Shown piece by piece: positions 7,187 to 15,482 of a DNA stretch of 26,847 nucleotides. The DNA comes from Pseudomonadota bacterium. Its GTDB lineage: Bacteria > Myxococcota > UBA9042 > PHBI01. A program made the position numbers and the translations under genes. How positions within the stretch are numbered: the stretch's first letter is position 1; each line of letters opens with the position of its first letter. The DNA is taken from positions 1-26,847 of the forward strand of contig SXIE01000096.1 in the NCBI GenBank assembly GCA_005772945.1, in the 5' to 3' direction. The notes beneath the pieces are model-generated. The model worked only from the letters and a program-made list of their open reading frames with translations. It was not told the origin of the DNA and searched no databases.

Positions 7187-8212
7187 ATGCCGATCCCGTT
7201 CGCCCAAGTCGACGTTCGCACCCACGATGGCTTCCGGCTCACGCTCTTTCGCCGCCGCGCGCTGCGCGCCGACGCGACCCCGGTCCTGCTCCTTCCCGGC
7301 CTCGCGGCGAACCGTTTCTCGTTTGGCATTGCGCTCGATCGCTCGCTGGTGACGGCTCTCAATGCGGCTCAGCGCGATGTCTGGGTGGCCGAGCTCCGCG
7401 GCGCGCGCTCGTCGGAGTGGCTCGGCTCGACGCGTCAGCGGCGCCCCACGACCGACATCGATCACAAGCTCTCGGTCGATCTGCCGGCCTGCCTCGACGC
7501 CATCCAGGACGCGACCGGCGCGTCCCAGGTCGACCTCGTGGGCCACAGCCTCGGCGGCCTCCTCGCGACGCTGACCGCCGGCGGACCGCACGGCGCGCGC
7601 ATCCGCCGCCTCGTCACGGTGTGCACGCCCGGCACCTTCGATGGCTTCGCGTCGATCCTCGGACCGGCCGAGCGCTTCGCGGCGTTCGGCGTCGAGGCCC
7701 TCGCCGAGCGCTTCTCGCACGTCCCCGTCGGGCGCCTGGCGCGCCTCCGCGGCGCCCTCCCGCACCTCGCGTTGCTCGCGAATCAGATGCTGCCGGGAGC
7801 CCTGACGGCGCCCGAGCGCCGCCTCTTTCTCGACCGCGCCGTCGAGAACATCCCGGCCGGCGAGCTCGCGCAGCTGGCGCTCTGGATCCGCCGTCGCGCG
7901 CTCGTCGATCGTCGCGGCGACTCCCTCGATGGACGCTTCGCGCTCGTCACCCAACCGACGCTGGTCATCGCCGCGGGCCGCGACCGCGTCTGCCATCCGG
8001 AGCGCGTCAAGAGCGGCTTCGACAAGCTCGGCACGCGCCAGAAATGGTTCACCACCATCGGCCTCGCGCACGGCCACCGAAGCGACTATGCGCATTGCGA
8101 CCTGCTGGTCGGGCCGCACGCGCACGAGGACCTCTATCGCCCGGTCGCCGAGTTCCTCGCGGCGTCGGCTCTCGACCTCAGAACGACGCGACGAGCTGCA
8201 CGGTCGGCGTGA
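7187..8212 (+). CDS. Alpha/beta hydrolase (lipase/esterase-like)
   Basis: The 341-residue soluble protein has the alpha/beta-hydrolase fold. An oxyanion-hole segment LLLPGLAANR is at 34-43, the nucleophile elbow GHSLGG is at 119-124 (Ser121), the acid site AAGRDRVCHPE is centred on Asp266, and a catalytic His (His303) lies in DYAHCDLL near the end. No signal peptide is seen, so a cytoplasmic or membrane-peripheral ester or lipid hydrolase is likely; the substrate is unknown. The ATG at 7187 has AGAGGCAG upstream and starts just before the conserved fold. An ATG at 7127 would add 20 unrelated residues. The 3' end overlaps the convergent outer-membrane protein gene by 35 nt. Confidence 0.85.
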   Translation: MPIPFAQVDVRTHDGFRLTLFRRRALRADATPVLLLPGLAANRFSFGIALDRSLVTALNAAQRDVWVAELRGARSSEWLGSTRQRRPTTDIDHKLSVDLPACLDAIQDATGASQVDLVGHSLGGLLATLTAGGPHGARIRRLVTVCTPGTFDGFASILGPAERFAAFGVEALAERFSHVPVGRLARLRGALPHLALLANQMLPGALTAPERRLFLDRAVENIPAGELAQLALWIRRRALVDRRGDSLDGRFALVTQPTLVIAAGRDRVCHPERVKSGFDKLGTRQKWFTTIGLAHGHRSDYAHCDLLVGPHAHEDLYRPVAEFLAASALDLRTTRRAARSA

Positions 8213-8843
8213 CGATCAGCGTCGAGGGCGTCTCGATCGGGTCGAAGTCGATGTCGTCGTCGTTGTCCCACATGAAGTTCGAGTAGAACGGCATCGTGAA
8301 GCGGACATCGAAGCCAAGCCGGATCCGCTCCGAGAACTGGTACGTCGCGCCGAGCCCGAACGAGAGCGCGAAGCCCTCCCAGCCCTTGCTGTCCACGCCG
8401 ATGATGTCGGGTTGGTACCCGCCGATGGCGTACCCGGCCGACACGAAGACGCTCGCGTCGAACGGGATGTCGAGGTCCTGCGCAAGCAGCATCGGGTGAA
8501 ATCGGACCCCCAAGGTCGGGTACCCGGCGCCGTTCTCGAAATCGAACGTGCCGTGCCCGGCGAGCGAGATTTCAGGCGCCACCGGACCGATGAGCCAACC
8601 GAAGCGCAACTCGAACGCAAAGCCCGAGCCGAACTCGGTGCGGACGATCTCCTTGTACTCCGGCGACGAGGTGTCGACCGGAACGGGAACGTTGCTCAGC
8701 TCCAAAGGCACGCCGCGGTCGCCGATGGACAGGCTGTAGCCCAGCCCGAGCCCGAAATAGCCACCCTCGTGGGGCCGCGCATGCGCAGACGGGGCGGCGA
8801 GGAGAGCGATCGACGCGATCGAGAGCGAGAAGGCTTTCAGCAT
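8178..8843 (-). CDS. Outer-membrane beta-barrel protein
   Basis: The 221-residue product has a textbook signal peptide (MLKAFSLSIASIALLAAPSAHA, cleavage after residue 22). The mature protein opens with GGYFGLGLGYSLSIGD and alternates amphipathic strands (FAFELRFGWLIG, DASVFVSAGYAIGG, ALSFGLGATYQF, IRLGFDVRFTMPFY), ending in VQLVASF with the C-terminal Phe expected for BAM substrates. It resembles OmpA-like or OprF-like small barrels in architecture, but no specific family was recognised. It could be a structural or pore-forming protein. The start at 8843 has AAGGGAG close upstream. The last 35 nt overlap the end of the hydrolase gene on the other strand. No partner gene is in the same orientation. 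Confidence 0.75.
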   Translation of the reverse strand: MLKAFSLSIASIALLAAPSAHARPHEGGYFGLGLGYSLSIGDRGVPLELSNVPVPVDTSSPEYKEIVRTEFGSGFAFELRFGWLIGPVAPEISLAGHGTFDFENGAGYPTLGVRFHPMLLAQDLDIPFDASVFVSAGYAIGGYQPDIIGVDSKGWEGFALSFGLGATYQFSERIRLGFDVRFTMPFYSNFMWDNDDDIDFDPIETPSTLIVTPTVQLVASF

Positions 8844-8848
8844 GCGCT

Positions 8849-8877
8849 CCCTTATCCACTTCGCCCGCCGTTGTAAA
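8849..8877 (-). promoter_or_regulatory. Predicted sigma-70 promoter of the outer-membrane protein gene
   Basis: On the minus strand TTTACA (8877-8872), a 17-nt spacer and TAAGGG (8854-8849) form a plausible promoter. The -10 hexamer overlaps the AAGGGAG ribosome binding site, and the predicted transcript start would fall on or next to the ATG at 8843. Either the mRNA is leaderless or the TAAGGG is only a ribosome binding site. Confidence 0.4.
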
Positions 8878-8911
8878 CCCGAACGTGACGCGGCATGCTA
8901 CGCAGTACGCC

Positions 8912-8918
8912 GGAGGTG
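8912..8918 (+). promoter_or_regulatory. Strong ribosome binding site deciding a GTG start
   Basis: GGAGGTG lies 5 nt upstream of the GTG at 8924 and fixes the start of the FHA-GGDEF gene. The alternative in-frame GTG at 8885 has no comparable site. Confidence 0.7.
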
Positions 8919-8923
8919 AATCC

Positions 8924-9799
8924 GTGACCGATACGACGACGCGAGTTTCCCTCGGGGGGAAACTCAAGCTCCCCGATCACGCAGGCCGCGAGTGCCTGGT
9001 CGTGCTCTACGGTGGGCAGATCGGGAAGAAATACGACCTGGCTCCGGGCGTGACGACGCTTGGCCGGGACCCGCTCGCGACGATCGTGCTCGACGCCGAT
9101 TCCGTCTCGCGCAGCCACGCGCGCATCGAGGTGGCCGGCGGCGAAACCTGGGTGGCGGACCTCGGCTCGACCAACGGTAGCTTCGTCAACGACGCGCCGA
9201 TCGAGCGCTGTCAGATCCGCTCGGGCGACCTCGTCAAGGTCGGCGACGTCATCTTCAAGTTCCTGTCGGGGCAGAACGTCGAGGCCTCGTACCACGAAGA
9301 AATCTACCGCATGACCATCCGCGACGGGCTCACCTCGATCGCGAACGTCCGCTATCTCAACGAGTTCCTCGAACGCGAGTTCGCGCGCAGCCGCCGCCAC
9401 GGCAGGGAGCTCGCGGTCATCCTCTTCGACGTGGACCACTTCAAGCGCATCAACGACCCGCTCGGGCACCTCACCGGCGACTACGTCCTGCGCGAGCACG
9501 CGCGCCTCGTCGAGACGCGGGTCCGCCGCGACGAACTCTTCGCGCGCTACGGCGGCGAGGAGTTCTGTCTGGTCCTGCCCGAGACCGGCCGCGAGGGCGC
9601 CATCCAATATGCCGAGATCATCCGCCGCCTCGTCGAGGAGCACCGCTTCCTCTTCGACGGCACGCCCATCTCGGTGACGGTCAGCTGCGGCGTGGCCATC
9701 TTCGGGCCCGAGATGAACCGCGCCATCGATCTCCTGCGCGCCGTCGACGACGCGCTCTACCGCGCCAAGAAGAACGGCCGGAACCGAATCGAGATATGA
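8924..9799 (+). CDS. FHA-GGDEF protein, probable diguanylate cyclase
   Basis: The 291-residue cytoplasmic protein joins a forkhead-associated (FHA) domain (about 24-115) to a GGDEF domain (about 128-291). The FHA phosphothreonine-binding residues are visible: GR (47-48), SRSH (62-65) and GSTNGS (81-86). The GGDEF domain has FDVDHFKRIND (168-178), GHLTGD (181-186) and the active-site GGEEF (210-214), so it should make cyclic di-GMP from two GTP. The inhibitory-site position is R201-R-D-E204, RxxE instead of RxxD, so product inhibition may be weakened. The FHA domain suggests control by a Ser/Thr kinase. The gene ends in an ATGA overlap with the next gene, so translation of the two is likely coupled. 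Confidence 0.92.
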   Translation: MTDTTTRVSLGGKLKLPDHAGRECLVVLYGGQIGKKYDLAPGVTTLGRDPLATIVLDADSVSRSHARIEVAGGETWVADLGSTNGSFVNDAPIERCQIRSGDLVKVGDVIFKFLSGQNVEASYHEEIYRMTIRDGLTSIANVRYLNEFLEREFARSRRHGRELAVILFDVDHFKRINDPLGHLTGDYVLREHARLVETRVRRDELFARYGGEEFCLVLPETGREGAIQYAEIIRRLVEEHRFLFDGTPISVTVSCGVAIFGPEMNRAIDLLRAVDDALYRAKKNGRNRIEI

Positions 9800-12075
9800 A
9801 GCTGCCGTTGGGCCTCATCGCGTGTGGCTTCGTCGCGGCCTCATGTGACTTCGGGATCGGCGGCGCGACCGACGGCTGCGCCAGCGTCAAGCAGGGCAAC
9901 TACGACTTCCCGGTCAAGCGGGTCGTCGACGGTGCGCTCGCGGTGCGCGCGACGCAGACCGGGCTCGACGCCATCACCTTGCACGTGCGCGAGCTCGTGC
10001 TCGGATTCTTTCACGCCGATGCAAATGGGCGCGCGCTCAGTCCGCTGTCGTCGCTCGGGATCGGCAGCTTCTACACGTCGCTCGGGCCGTTCGATGCGAA
10101 CGTGCGCGACCTCGTCGTGGCCGTCGATTTCTCGGCGCTCCAGGTGCGGCTCGTGCCGGGCTCGTCGCCCGCGCGGCTCGAGATCTCGATCGAGAATGCA
10201 GTCGTCAGCCTGGCCGATGGCGCGGTCTCGGGCGCGATCGACGCGTTCCTTTTCACGGGCAACGCGGCCTGCCGCTTGGCCGACGGGCCGAACGGCCATA
10301 CGGCGCTCTTGTCGATGCGGCTCGCGCTCGAGCTGGACAGCGATTCGTTCGGGGTCGTGCAGATCCACGTCCTGCCGTCGACGTTCGACCTGCAAGATCT
10401 GGCAATTTCGATCGAGACCGATTGCTCGCTCTACGAGTGTCTGGACGGTCTCACGCCGCCCGATGACGGCGAGTGTTTCGAGTGCGAGACGATCTGTCCG
10501 GTCGTCGATCTCGGCGCGTCGCTCGCGTCGCTCGTGCGCTCGCTCTTCGATGGCCTCATCGATCAGCTACTGAATCTGCTCGCCGACGAGCTTGCGAATC
10601 TCGTCCTCGATCAGGCGCTCAACGGCAAGCCGCTCGCGATCGAGGGCACGCTCGATCTGGCGTCGATGCTGGGCCCGCTGCTCAGCTGGATGCAGAGCGT
10701 CAAGCCGCTCGGGATCCTCGCGCGACCGGCCGACGAGGGCTTCAAGGTGACGGGCTCGGGCGGGGCCCTCGGGCTCGACGTCGTCCTCGACGCGGGGCTC
10801 GACAGCACCGGCACGCCGCATCCGTGCGTCGGTACGACCGGCGAGGACCCGCACTACGAAGCCGCGGTGAGGCCCAGTCTGACGGGGTACGCGCAGCTCG
10901 CCGACGGCACGAGCGTGTCCTACGACGTCGCGTTCGCGGTGAGCGATGCGATCGTCAACGAGGCGATCTGGGCGCTCTGGAAATCGGGCACGCTGTGCAT
11001 CGACGCCTCGACCGACGACCTGGCGACGCTCACGTCGGGGCGGCTGCTCGTGACCGCGGGGACCTTGGATCTGCTGCTGCCGGGGCTCGCTGGGATCGCG
11101 GGAAAGGACGCGCCGATCCGGATTTCGATCCTGCCGAAGCTGCAGCACACGCCGAACCCGATCGCGTTCGGATCGGGCGAGGCCGGCTCGCCGACCTTGA
11201 CCATCACGCTGGCCGAGTCCGACGTCGCGCTCGAGGCGTTGGTCGGCGACGCGTGGCTGCGGCTCATCACGTTCCGTGCGGACTTGGTGCTCGGCGCCGA
11301 CGTCGCGCCGGTCTTGCCGCTGAGCGAGGGCAAGCTCGAGATCCGGGTCGCCAAGGTCGAGGTCGCGAACCTGGCGCTGCCCTCGAATGCCATCTTCAAG
11401 GAGGCCCACCTCGATCTGATCGCGCCCTTCGTCGTGGATCTGGCGCTCGGGTTCTTGGCCGATCAGCCGATTACGATCGACCTCGGGACCAAGCAACTCG
11501 GGGCGGCGCTCGGGATCCCCATCGCGCCGGTCGTGAAGGCGCTCGGCCCGGCCGACGCGGCGCGCCGGTGGCTCGGAGTGTACATGGGGCTCGAGTATGT
11601 GCCGCCCGAGGCGCTCACTGCGCCGGCGATCGAGCTCATCGCGGTGCACCCCGGATCCGTGCATTTCCGTGCAATCATCGCCGCGGGGCAGCGCTTCATC
11701 GCGCGGGCCGACGGCGCGCTCTGGTCGCAGACGTTCACCGGGCCGGGGCCGCATGTCCTTCGCCAATCGGCGCTGTGGCTGGTCGGGACGCACGGGATCG
11801 CGACGCGCGCGGTGGGCGCCGATGGGCGCGCGGGTGAGGCGCGCGAGGTCGCGACGGTGACGATCGACGCGCGCTCGGGTGCGGGGTTGGATCCGGCGGC
11901 GGATGCGCCGGCGATCGCGCGCGTGGTCGATTCGGCCAAGGCGCAACGCACGGCCGAGGCCCATGCGACCGAGGACGAAGGCTGTGGGGCCGGGCCGGCC
12001 GCGCCGTGGGCGGCACTGGCGGTGCTGACGGTGTTTCTCGTGCTGGTGCGTCGCAAGCGGGGCGCCGCGCGATGA
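9796..12075 (+). CDS. Large surface lipoprotein with MYXO-CTERM-like C-terminal tail
   Basis: The 759-residue protein has two anchoring signals. The N-terminus MKLPLGLIACGFVAASC carries a lipobox (Cys17). The C-terminus has a GCGAG motif (Cys730), a hydrophobic helix (AALAVLTVFLVLV) and the basic end RRKRGAAR, the pattern of MYXO-CTERM tails that are handled by a rhombosortase-like or equivalent sorting system in myxobacteria. The region between them is built of long alternating hydrophobic segments such as LRLALELDSDSFGVVQIHVLP and ALDLASMLGPLLSWM, with Cys-rich stretches near 213-236 (CSLYECLDG, CFECETICP). I do not recognise a domain; a lipid-binding (TULIP-like) fold is only a guess. The start ATG overlaps the cyclase stop by 4 nt, and the gene overlaps the next one in the same way. 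Confidence 0.8.
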   Translation: MKLPLGLIACGFVAASCDFGIGGATDGCASVKQGNYDFPVKRVVDGALAVRATQTGLDAITLHVRELVLGFFHADANGRALSPLSSLGIGSFYTSLGPFDANVRDLVVAVDFSALQVRLVPGSSPARLEISIENAVVSLADGAVSGAIDAFLFTGNAACRLADGPNGHTALLSMRLALELDSDSFGVVQIHVLPSTFDLQDLAISIETDCSLYECLDGLTPPDDGECFECETICPVVDLGASLASLVRSLFDGLIDQLLNLLADELANLVLDQALNGKPLAIEGTLDLASMLGPLLSWMQSVKPLGILARPADEGFKVTGSGGALGLDVVLDAGLDSTGTPHPCVGTTGEDPHYEAAVRPSLTGYAQLADGTSVSYDVAFAVSDAIVNEAIWALWKSGTLCIDASTDDLATLTSGRLLVTAGTLDLLLPGLAGIAGKDAPIRISILPKLQHTPNPIAFGSGEAGSPTLTITLAESDVALEALVGDAWLRLITFRADLVLGADVAPVLPLSEGKLEIRVAKVEVANLALPSNAIFKEAHLDLIAPFVVDLALGFLADQPITIDLGTKQLGAALGIPIAPVVKALGPADAARRWLGVYMGLEYVPPEALTAPAIELIAVHPGSVHFRAIIAAGQRFIARADGALWSQTFTGPGPHVLRQSALWLVGTHGIATRAVGADGRAGEAREVATVTIDARSGAGLDPAADAPAIARVVDSAKAQRTAEAHATEDEGCGAGPAAPWAALAVLTVFLVLVRRKRGAAR

Positions 12076-13997
12076 GCGACAGGCGGCGCGTTGGGCGCGT
12101 CGGGCCCGCTCTCGTCGGGCTCATGCTTGCAGCTGCATGCAACGATCACGTCGCGCCCGCGCGCCACTGCGTCGGCCACGATCAGTGCGACAGCGGCTTC
12201 ATGTGCGGCCCCGACAATACCTGCATCGTGGCGGCGCCGTGCGAGGTCGACGCCGCGTGCTGTCCGGGGGCGGTGTGCTTCTCGGGTTTCTGTCGGCCGA
12301 CGATCGACTGCGGCGAGGACCGCGTGTGCGAGCGCCTCGGTCACGTCTGCGAGGCAGGACGCTGCGTCCCGTCCGCCTGCGAAGCGCCCGAGGACTGCGC
12401 GGAGCCGTTCGCGTGCGTCGCGGGGCGCTGTCTCGATCGGCCGCCGTGTGGTGGTGCCTGCGGTGCCGGCGCGGCCTGCGACGTCGGCTCCGGCCGGTGC
12501 CTCTCTGCAACGTGCGCCCCGTGCGCAGCCGGGTGGCCGGTGGTCGCGGCCACGCCCGCGCTCACCGCGCTCACGTGCGGGCCCGACACGTTCGCGTGCG
12601 CGTGCGGTCTCCGGCCGTCGGTGCCGGGCGGGCATCCCGGGGTCGATGGGCAGCTCGCGGTCTTGGACGGGGAGCCACGTCTGGTGTCCTACGAGCCGAC
12701 CTATGGCGACCTGGTCCTGACGGCCTTTGGACCGCGCACCGACCACGTACTCGATGGCGCGCCGACGGTGACGCCGATCGCCGGCCCCGAGACCTACCGC
12801 GGGGGTGTCTTCGAGGATGGGCCGGATCGGGGCATGCGCCCCGCCTTGGCGGCGGCTGCGCCGGGGGATGCCGAAGGGGCGTGGGACGTCCTCTACCGCG
12901 ACGCCGACGGCGGCAAGGTGTTGCATCTGCGCTTCGATCCGAGCGACGGGCGGCGCGTGGCGGGCTCGGTCTTGCCGGTCGAGGGCGACGCCGGACGTTA
13001 CGCCTGCTTGGTGCGGCGCCAGGTCTCGGGCGAATCTCGCCTGAGCGGGCTGGTCTTCGTGTCGAGCGACCGCACCGGCAGCGTCTCGCGACTCGTGCGC
13101 GTCGATGCAAAGGTCGAGAGCCCGGCGAGCACCGACGACTGGGAGTTCGGGCCGGTGCTCGAGGTGCCGCTGCCGGTCCGGAGCGCGACCCCGTGTGCGG
13201 GCGCGTGCGCGTTCGGCGAGCTGTGCGTCCTTGGCCCCAGCGGCGAGACCTGCGCGCAGGCGATCAACCTACAGGCCGCGACCTGCGGCGGCTGCGAGCC
13301 GCACGAGCTCTGCACCGACCTCGACGACGGCGCCGGCCAGGCCTGCCGCGCGCGCGTGTATCAACGCTACGCGGCCGATCGCTTGCCGTTTGGCAGCGGC
13401 CTCTTCGTGAGCTGCGCCGCGCGCCCGAGCGGCGGCGGCGACGACGCGGTCGTGGCCGCTTGGTATGACGCCGACCACAAGACGCTGGTCGGCGGGCGCT
13501 GGCCCTTTGGCGCGAGCGATCGCTGGATCGTCGAAACGGCGGGTACAGACAGGCGCGATCCCGGTCGTCACACGGGCATCGCCGTGTCCCCGAGCGGACG
13601 CATCGCGATCGCCTATCAGGACGCCGTATCCGAGCGGCTACGCGTCGCCGAAGCCGCGCAAATGGCGGGTCCGTGGACCATCAGCGAGGTCGACCAGGGG
13701 GGAGCCTGGGCGCACCCGGCGTGGCTCGGCAACGACGCCATCGCGGTCGGGCACGGCGATACCGTCAAGGGTCATATCCGGGTGTCGGCGCGCGCGGCGA
13801 ACGGGTGTTGGGCCAGCATCGATGCGTTTTCGGGCGGCGGCTTCGCGTTTGGCGATCTCGCTGTCGACCGCGATACAGGCGGCGCGGCGACGGGCGACGT
13901 GTGGGTGTCGGCGTTGGCGTATGCGTTCGCGACCGATCTCTCCCCCGAGCACGCGCCGGTCGTCATGCGCCTCACGCCGCCGAGCTGCGCGCCCTGA
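12072..13997 (+). CDS. Cys-rich secreted lipoprotein, beta-propeller-like C-terminal part
   Basis: The 641-residue product has a lipobox LMLAAAC (Cys23) and so is probably anchored at the cell surface or in the periplasm. Residues 33-178 are very rich in cysteine, in patterns such as CVGHDQCDSGFMCGPDNTC and CGEDRVCERLGHVCEAGRC. These match the short disulfide-rich modules common in myxobacterial surface proteins. A second Cys cluster (about 375-435, CAGACAFGELC, CGGCEPHELC) divides a region of repeated strands (AVVAAWYDADHKTLVGGRW, RIAIAYQD) that looks like a sialidase- or propeller-type fold. The ATG at 12072 overlaps the previous stop (ATGA), so the gene is the third of a coupled operon. 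An upstream in-frame ATG at 12006 would break the signal peptide. No substrate can be inferred. Confidence 0.75.
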   Translation: MSDRRRVGRVGPALVGLMLAAACNDHVAPARHCVGHDQCDSGFMCGPDNTCIVAAPCEVDAACCPGAVCFSGFCRPTIDCGEDRVCERLGHVCEAGRCVPSACEAPEDCAEPFACVAGRCLDRPPCGGACGAGAACDVGSGRCLSATCAPCAAGWPVVAATPALTALTCGPDTFACACGLRPSVPGGHPGVDGQLAVLDGEPRLVSYEPTYGDLVLTAFGPRTDHVLDGAPTVTPIAGPETYRGGVFEDGPDRGMRPALAAAAPGDAEGAWDVLYRDADGGKVLHLRFDPSDGRRVAGSVLPVEGDAGRYACLVRRQVSGESRLSGLVFVSSDRTGSVSRLVRVDAKVESPASTDDWEFGPVLEVPLPVRSATPCAGACAFGELCVLGPSGETCAQAINLQAATCGGCEPHELCTDLDDGAGQACRARVYQRYAADRLPFGSGLFVSCAARPSGGGDDAVVAAWYDADHKTLVGGRWPFGASDRWIVETAGTDRRDPGRHTGIAVSPSGRIAIAYQDAVSERLRVAEAAQMAGPWTISEVDQGGAWAHPAWLGNDAIAVGHGDTVKGHIRVSARAANGCWASIDAFSGGGFAFGDLAVDRDTGGAATGDVWVSALAYAFATDLSPEHAPVVMRLTPPSCAP

Positions 13998-14255
13998 TCC
14001 GGGGTCGGGGCCAGGGCCGGCACGCGAGACGCGGCTAGCGTCGTGATGCCTTCCCGCCCTCAAGGGCCGTGCCGGAGAGCTCCAAGCAGTGCATATTCGG
14101 CGCATTCCTCTGCTTCGCGAGCGCCGCAGTCGGTGCGCGAACGCTTGCATCTGCGTGCATGTTTCTTGACGGCCCGGGCCGTCCCTTCAACCATCGCGGT
14201 AGGGCCGCGGGTGGTCTGCGGCGGGTGGTCTGCGGTGAGGGCCGTGGTGGGGACG
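13998..14255. other. Intergenic region with palindrome and short tandem repeat
   Basis: This 258-bp gap is not convincingly coding. It contains the 16-bp perfect palindrome GACGGCCCGGGCCGTC (14168-14183), partly overlapping a weak TTGACG box (14166-14171, 17-nt spacer, poor -10 AACCAT). It also holds two tandem copies of the 14-mer GCGGGTGGTCTGCG (14207-14234). A promoter for the transpeptidase gene probably lies here but is not clear. Confidence 0.35.
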
Positions 14256-15482
14256 ATGCGGGCAACGGGTGTGGCCATTCTGGCCCTGGGCGTCGGCGTG
14301 TGGGCGGGTCTCGGATGGGCACCGGCGCGGGCCGAGGAGCCCGTGGCGTCGTCGCTCTCCGGCGTCGCCGAGGGGCAGGTCGAGCGGGCGGTGTCGGCGT
14401 TTCCAGCTCATGTGCGCTCGCTGCGCGTGGTGCGCGATGCGTGGGCGCAGGTCGGGCCGGGGCTCTGGAAACGCCGCATCGGCCAGATCGCCAAGGGCAC
14501 GCGCATCGCCTGGAAAGCGGCGACCGAGAGCATCGCCAAGGTCCCCGAGGGGCAGTGCCCGCGCTGGATTGCGGTCGACCCCAAGGGGTGGATCTGCGAG
14601 AGCGACGTCGAGCCGTCGGAGCTCGCGCCGAGCGCGACCCCCTTGCCCATCATCCGCGACGGCTACCTGCTTCCCGAGCGCTACGGCGAGGTCTTGCCGA
14701 CGCCCGAGAATCCCTCGCGCGGTGGGCGCATCTCGGACTTCGGGGGCCTCTGGGCGAGCGGCGACGGCAGCCTCACGCTGCCGCTCGCGTGGGCCCAGGG
14801 GCGCGGCGAACGGGCTCGTTCCATGCCGGTCGCCGTGCGCTCGGCGCCGTCGGCCAAGGCGGGGGTCGTGCGCATGATCGGGCAACGCACCATCGTCGCG
14901 CCGATTGGCTACAGCCCCGACAAGCGCTTCGCGCAAATCGGCGACGGCGAGTGGATCGCTGTGGCCGATCTCCACATCGCCGCGTGGACGGCGCCGCCGA
15001 CCGAGGTGAAGCCCGGCGAGCGCTGGATCGACGTCGACCTCAACCAGCAGGTCCTGGTGGCCTACGAGGGCACGCGGCCGATCGCGGCGACGCTCATCGC
15101 GAGCGGACTCCCGAATCACCAGACCCCGATCGGCAAGTTCCGCGTGAAGTGGAAGCACGCGGTGACCCGCATGGCAGGCACCGACTATCGGGCCATGGTG
15201 CCGTGGACCATGTACTACGCCGACATGTACGCGCTGCACGCGGCCTACTGGCACGACCGCTTCGGCCAGCACACGAGCCACGGCTGCATCAACGTGGCGC
15301 CGCGCGACGCGCGCAATCTGTTCGCGTGGTCGGATCCATTGCTGCCGCCGGGCTGGAACGTCGTCTACGGCGTCGACGAGCACCCGGGGTCGCTCGTGCG
15401 TGTGCGGCGCACGCGGGTGCGCACGCCGCCCCTCGACGCGGCGGTCCTCAGCGCGTCAGACCGCGCTCCAAGCAGCCCATGA
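14256..15482 (+). CDS. L,D-transpeptidase (YkuD domain), exported
   Basis: YkuD enzymes form 3-3 peptidoglycan cross-links or attach proteins to peptidoglycan in the periplasm. The 408-residue protein has a signal peptide (cleavage probably after ARA, residue 26), an N-terminal region of about 220 residues resembling SH3-like cell-wall binding segments (VRVAxxDAW-like, WIAVDPKGWICES, then VRSAPSAKAGVV), and a YkuD domain at about 255-373. The catalytic signature is present: His328 in YALHAAYW and SHGCINVAPRDA (341-352), with the nucleophile Cys344. The start ATG 14256 has GTGGGGACG upstream. Longer in-frame starts exist but run through the gap. The last 35 nt overlap the convergent Cys-repeat gene. 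Confidence 0.9.
   Translation: MRATGVAILALGVGVWAGLGWAPARAEEPVASSLSGVAEGQVERAVSAFPAHVRSLRVVRDAWAQVGPGLWKRRIGQIAKGTRIAWKAATESIAKVPEGQCPRWIAVDPKGWICESDVEPSELAPSATPLPIIRDGYLLPERYGEVLPTPENPSRGGRISDFGGLWASGDGSLTLPLAWAQGRGERARSMPVAVRSAPSAKAGVVRMIGQRTIVAPIGYSPDKRFAQIGDGEWIAVADLHIAAWTAPPTEVKPGERWIDVDLNQQVLVAYEGTRPIAATLIASGLPNHQTPIGKFRVKWKHAVTRMAGTDYRAMVPWTMYYADMYALHAAYWHDRFGQHTSHGCINVAPRDARNLFAWSDPLLPPGWNVVYGVDEHPGSLVRVRRTRVRTPPLDAAVLSASDRAPSSP

Noticed and set aside
10567..11964. Antisense open frame within the MYXO-CTERM lipoprotein gene
   Set aside because: Arg-rich shadow without domain or start signals.
12006..12071. Upstream start of the Cys-rich lipoprotein
   Set aside because: It would bury the signal peptide and break the ATGA coupling.
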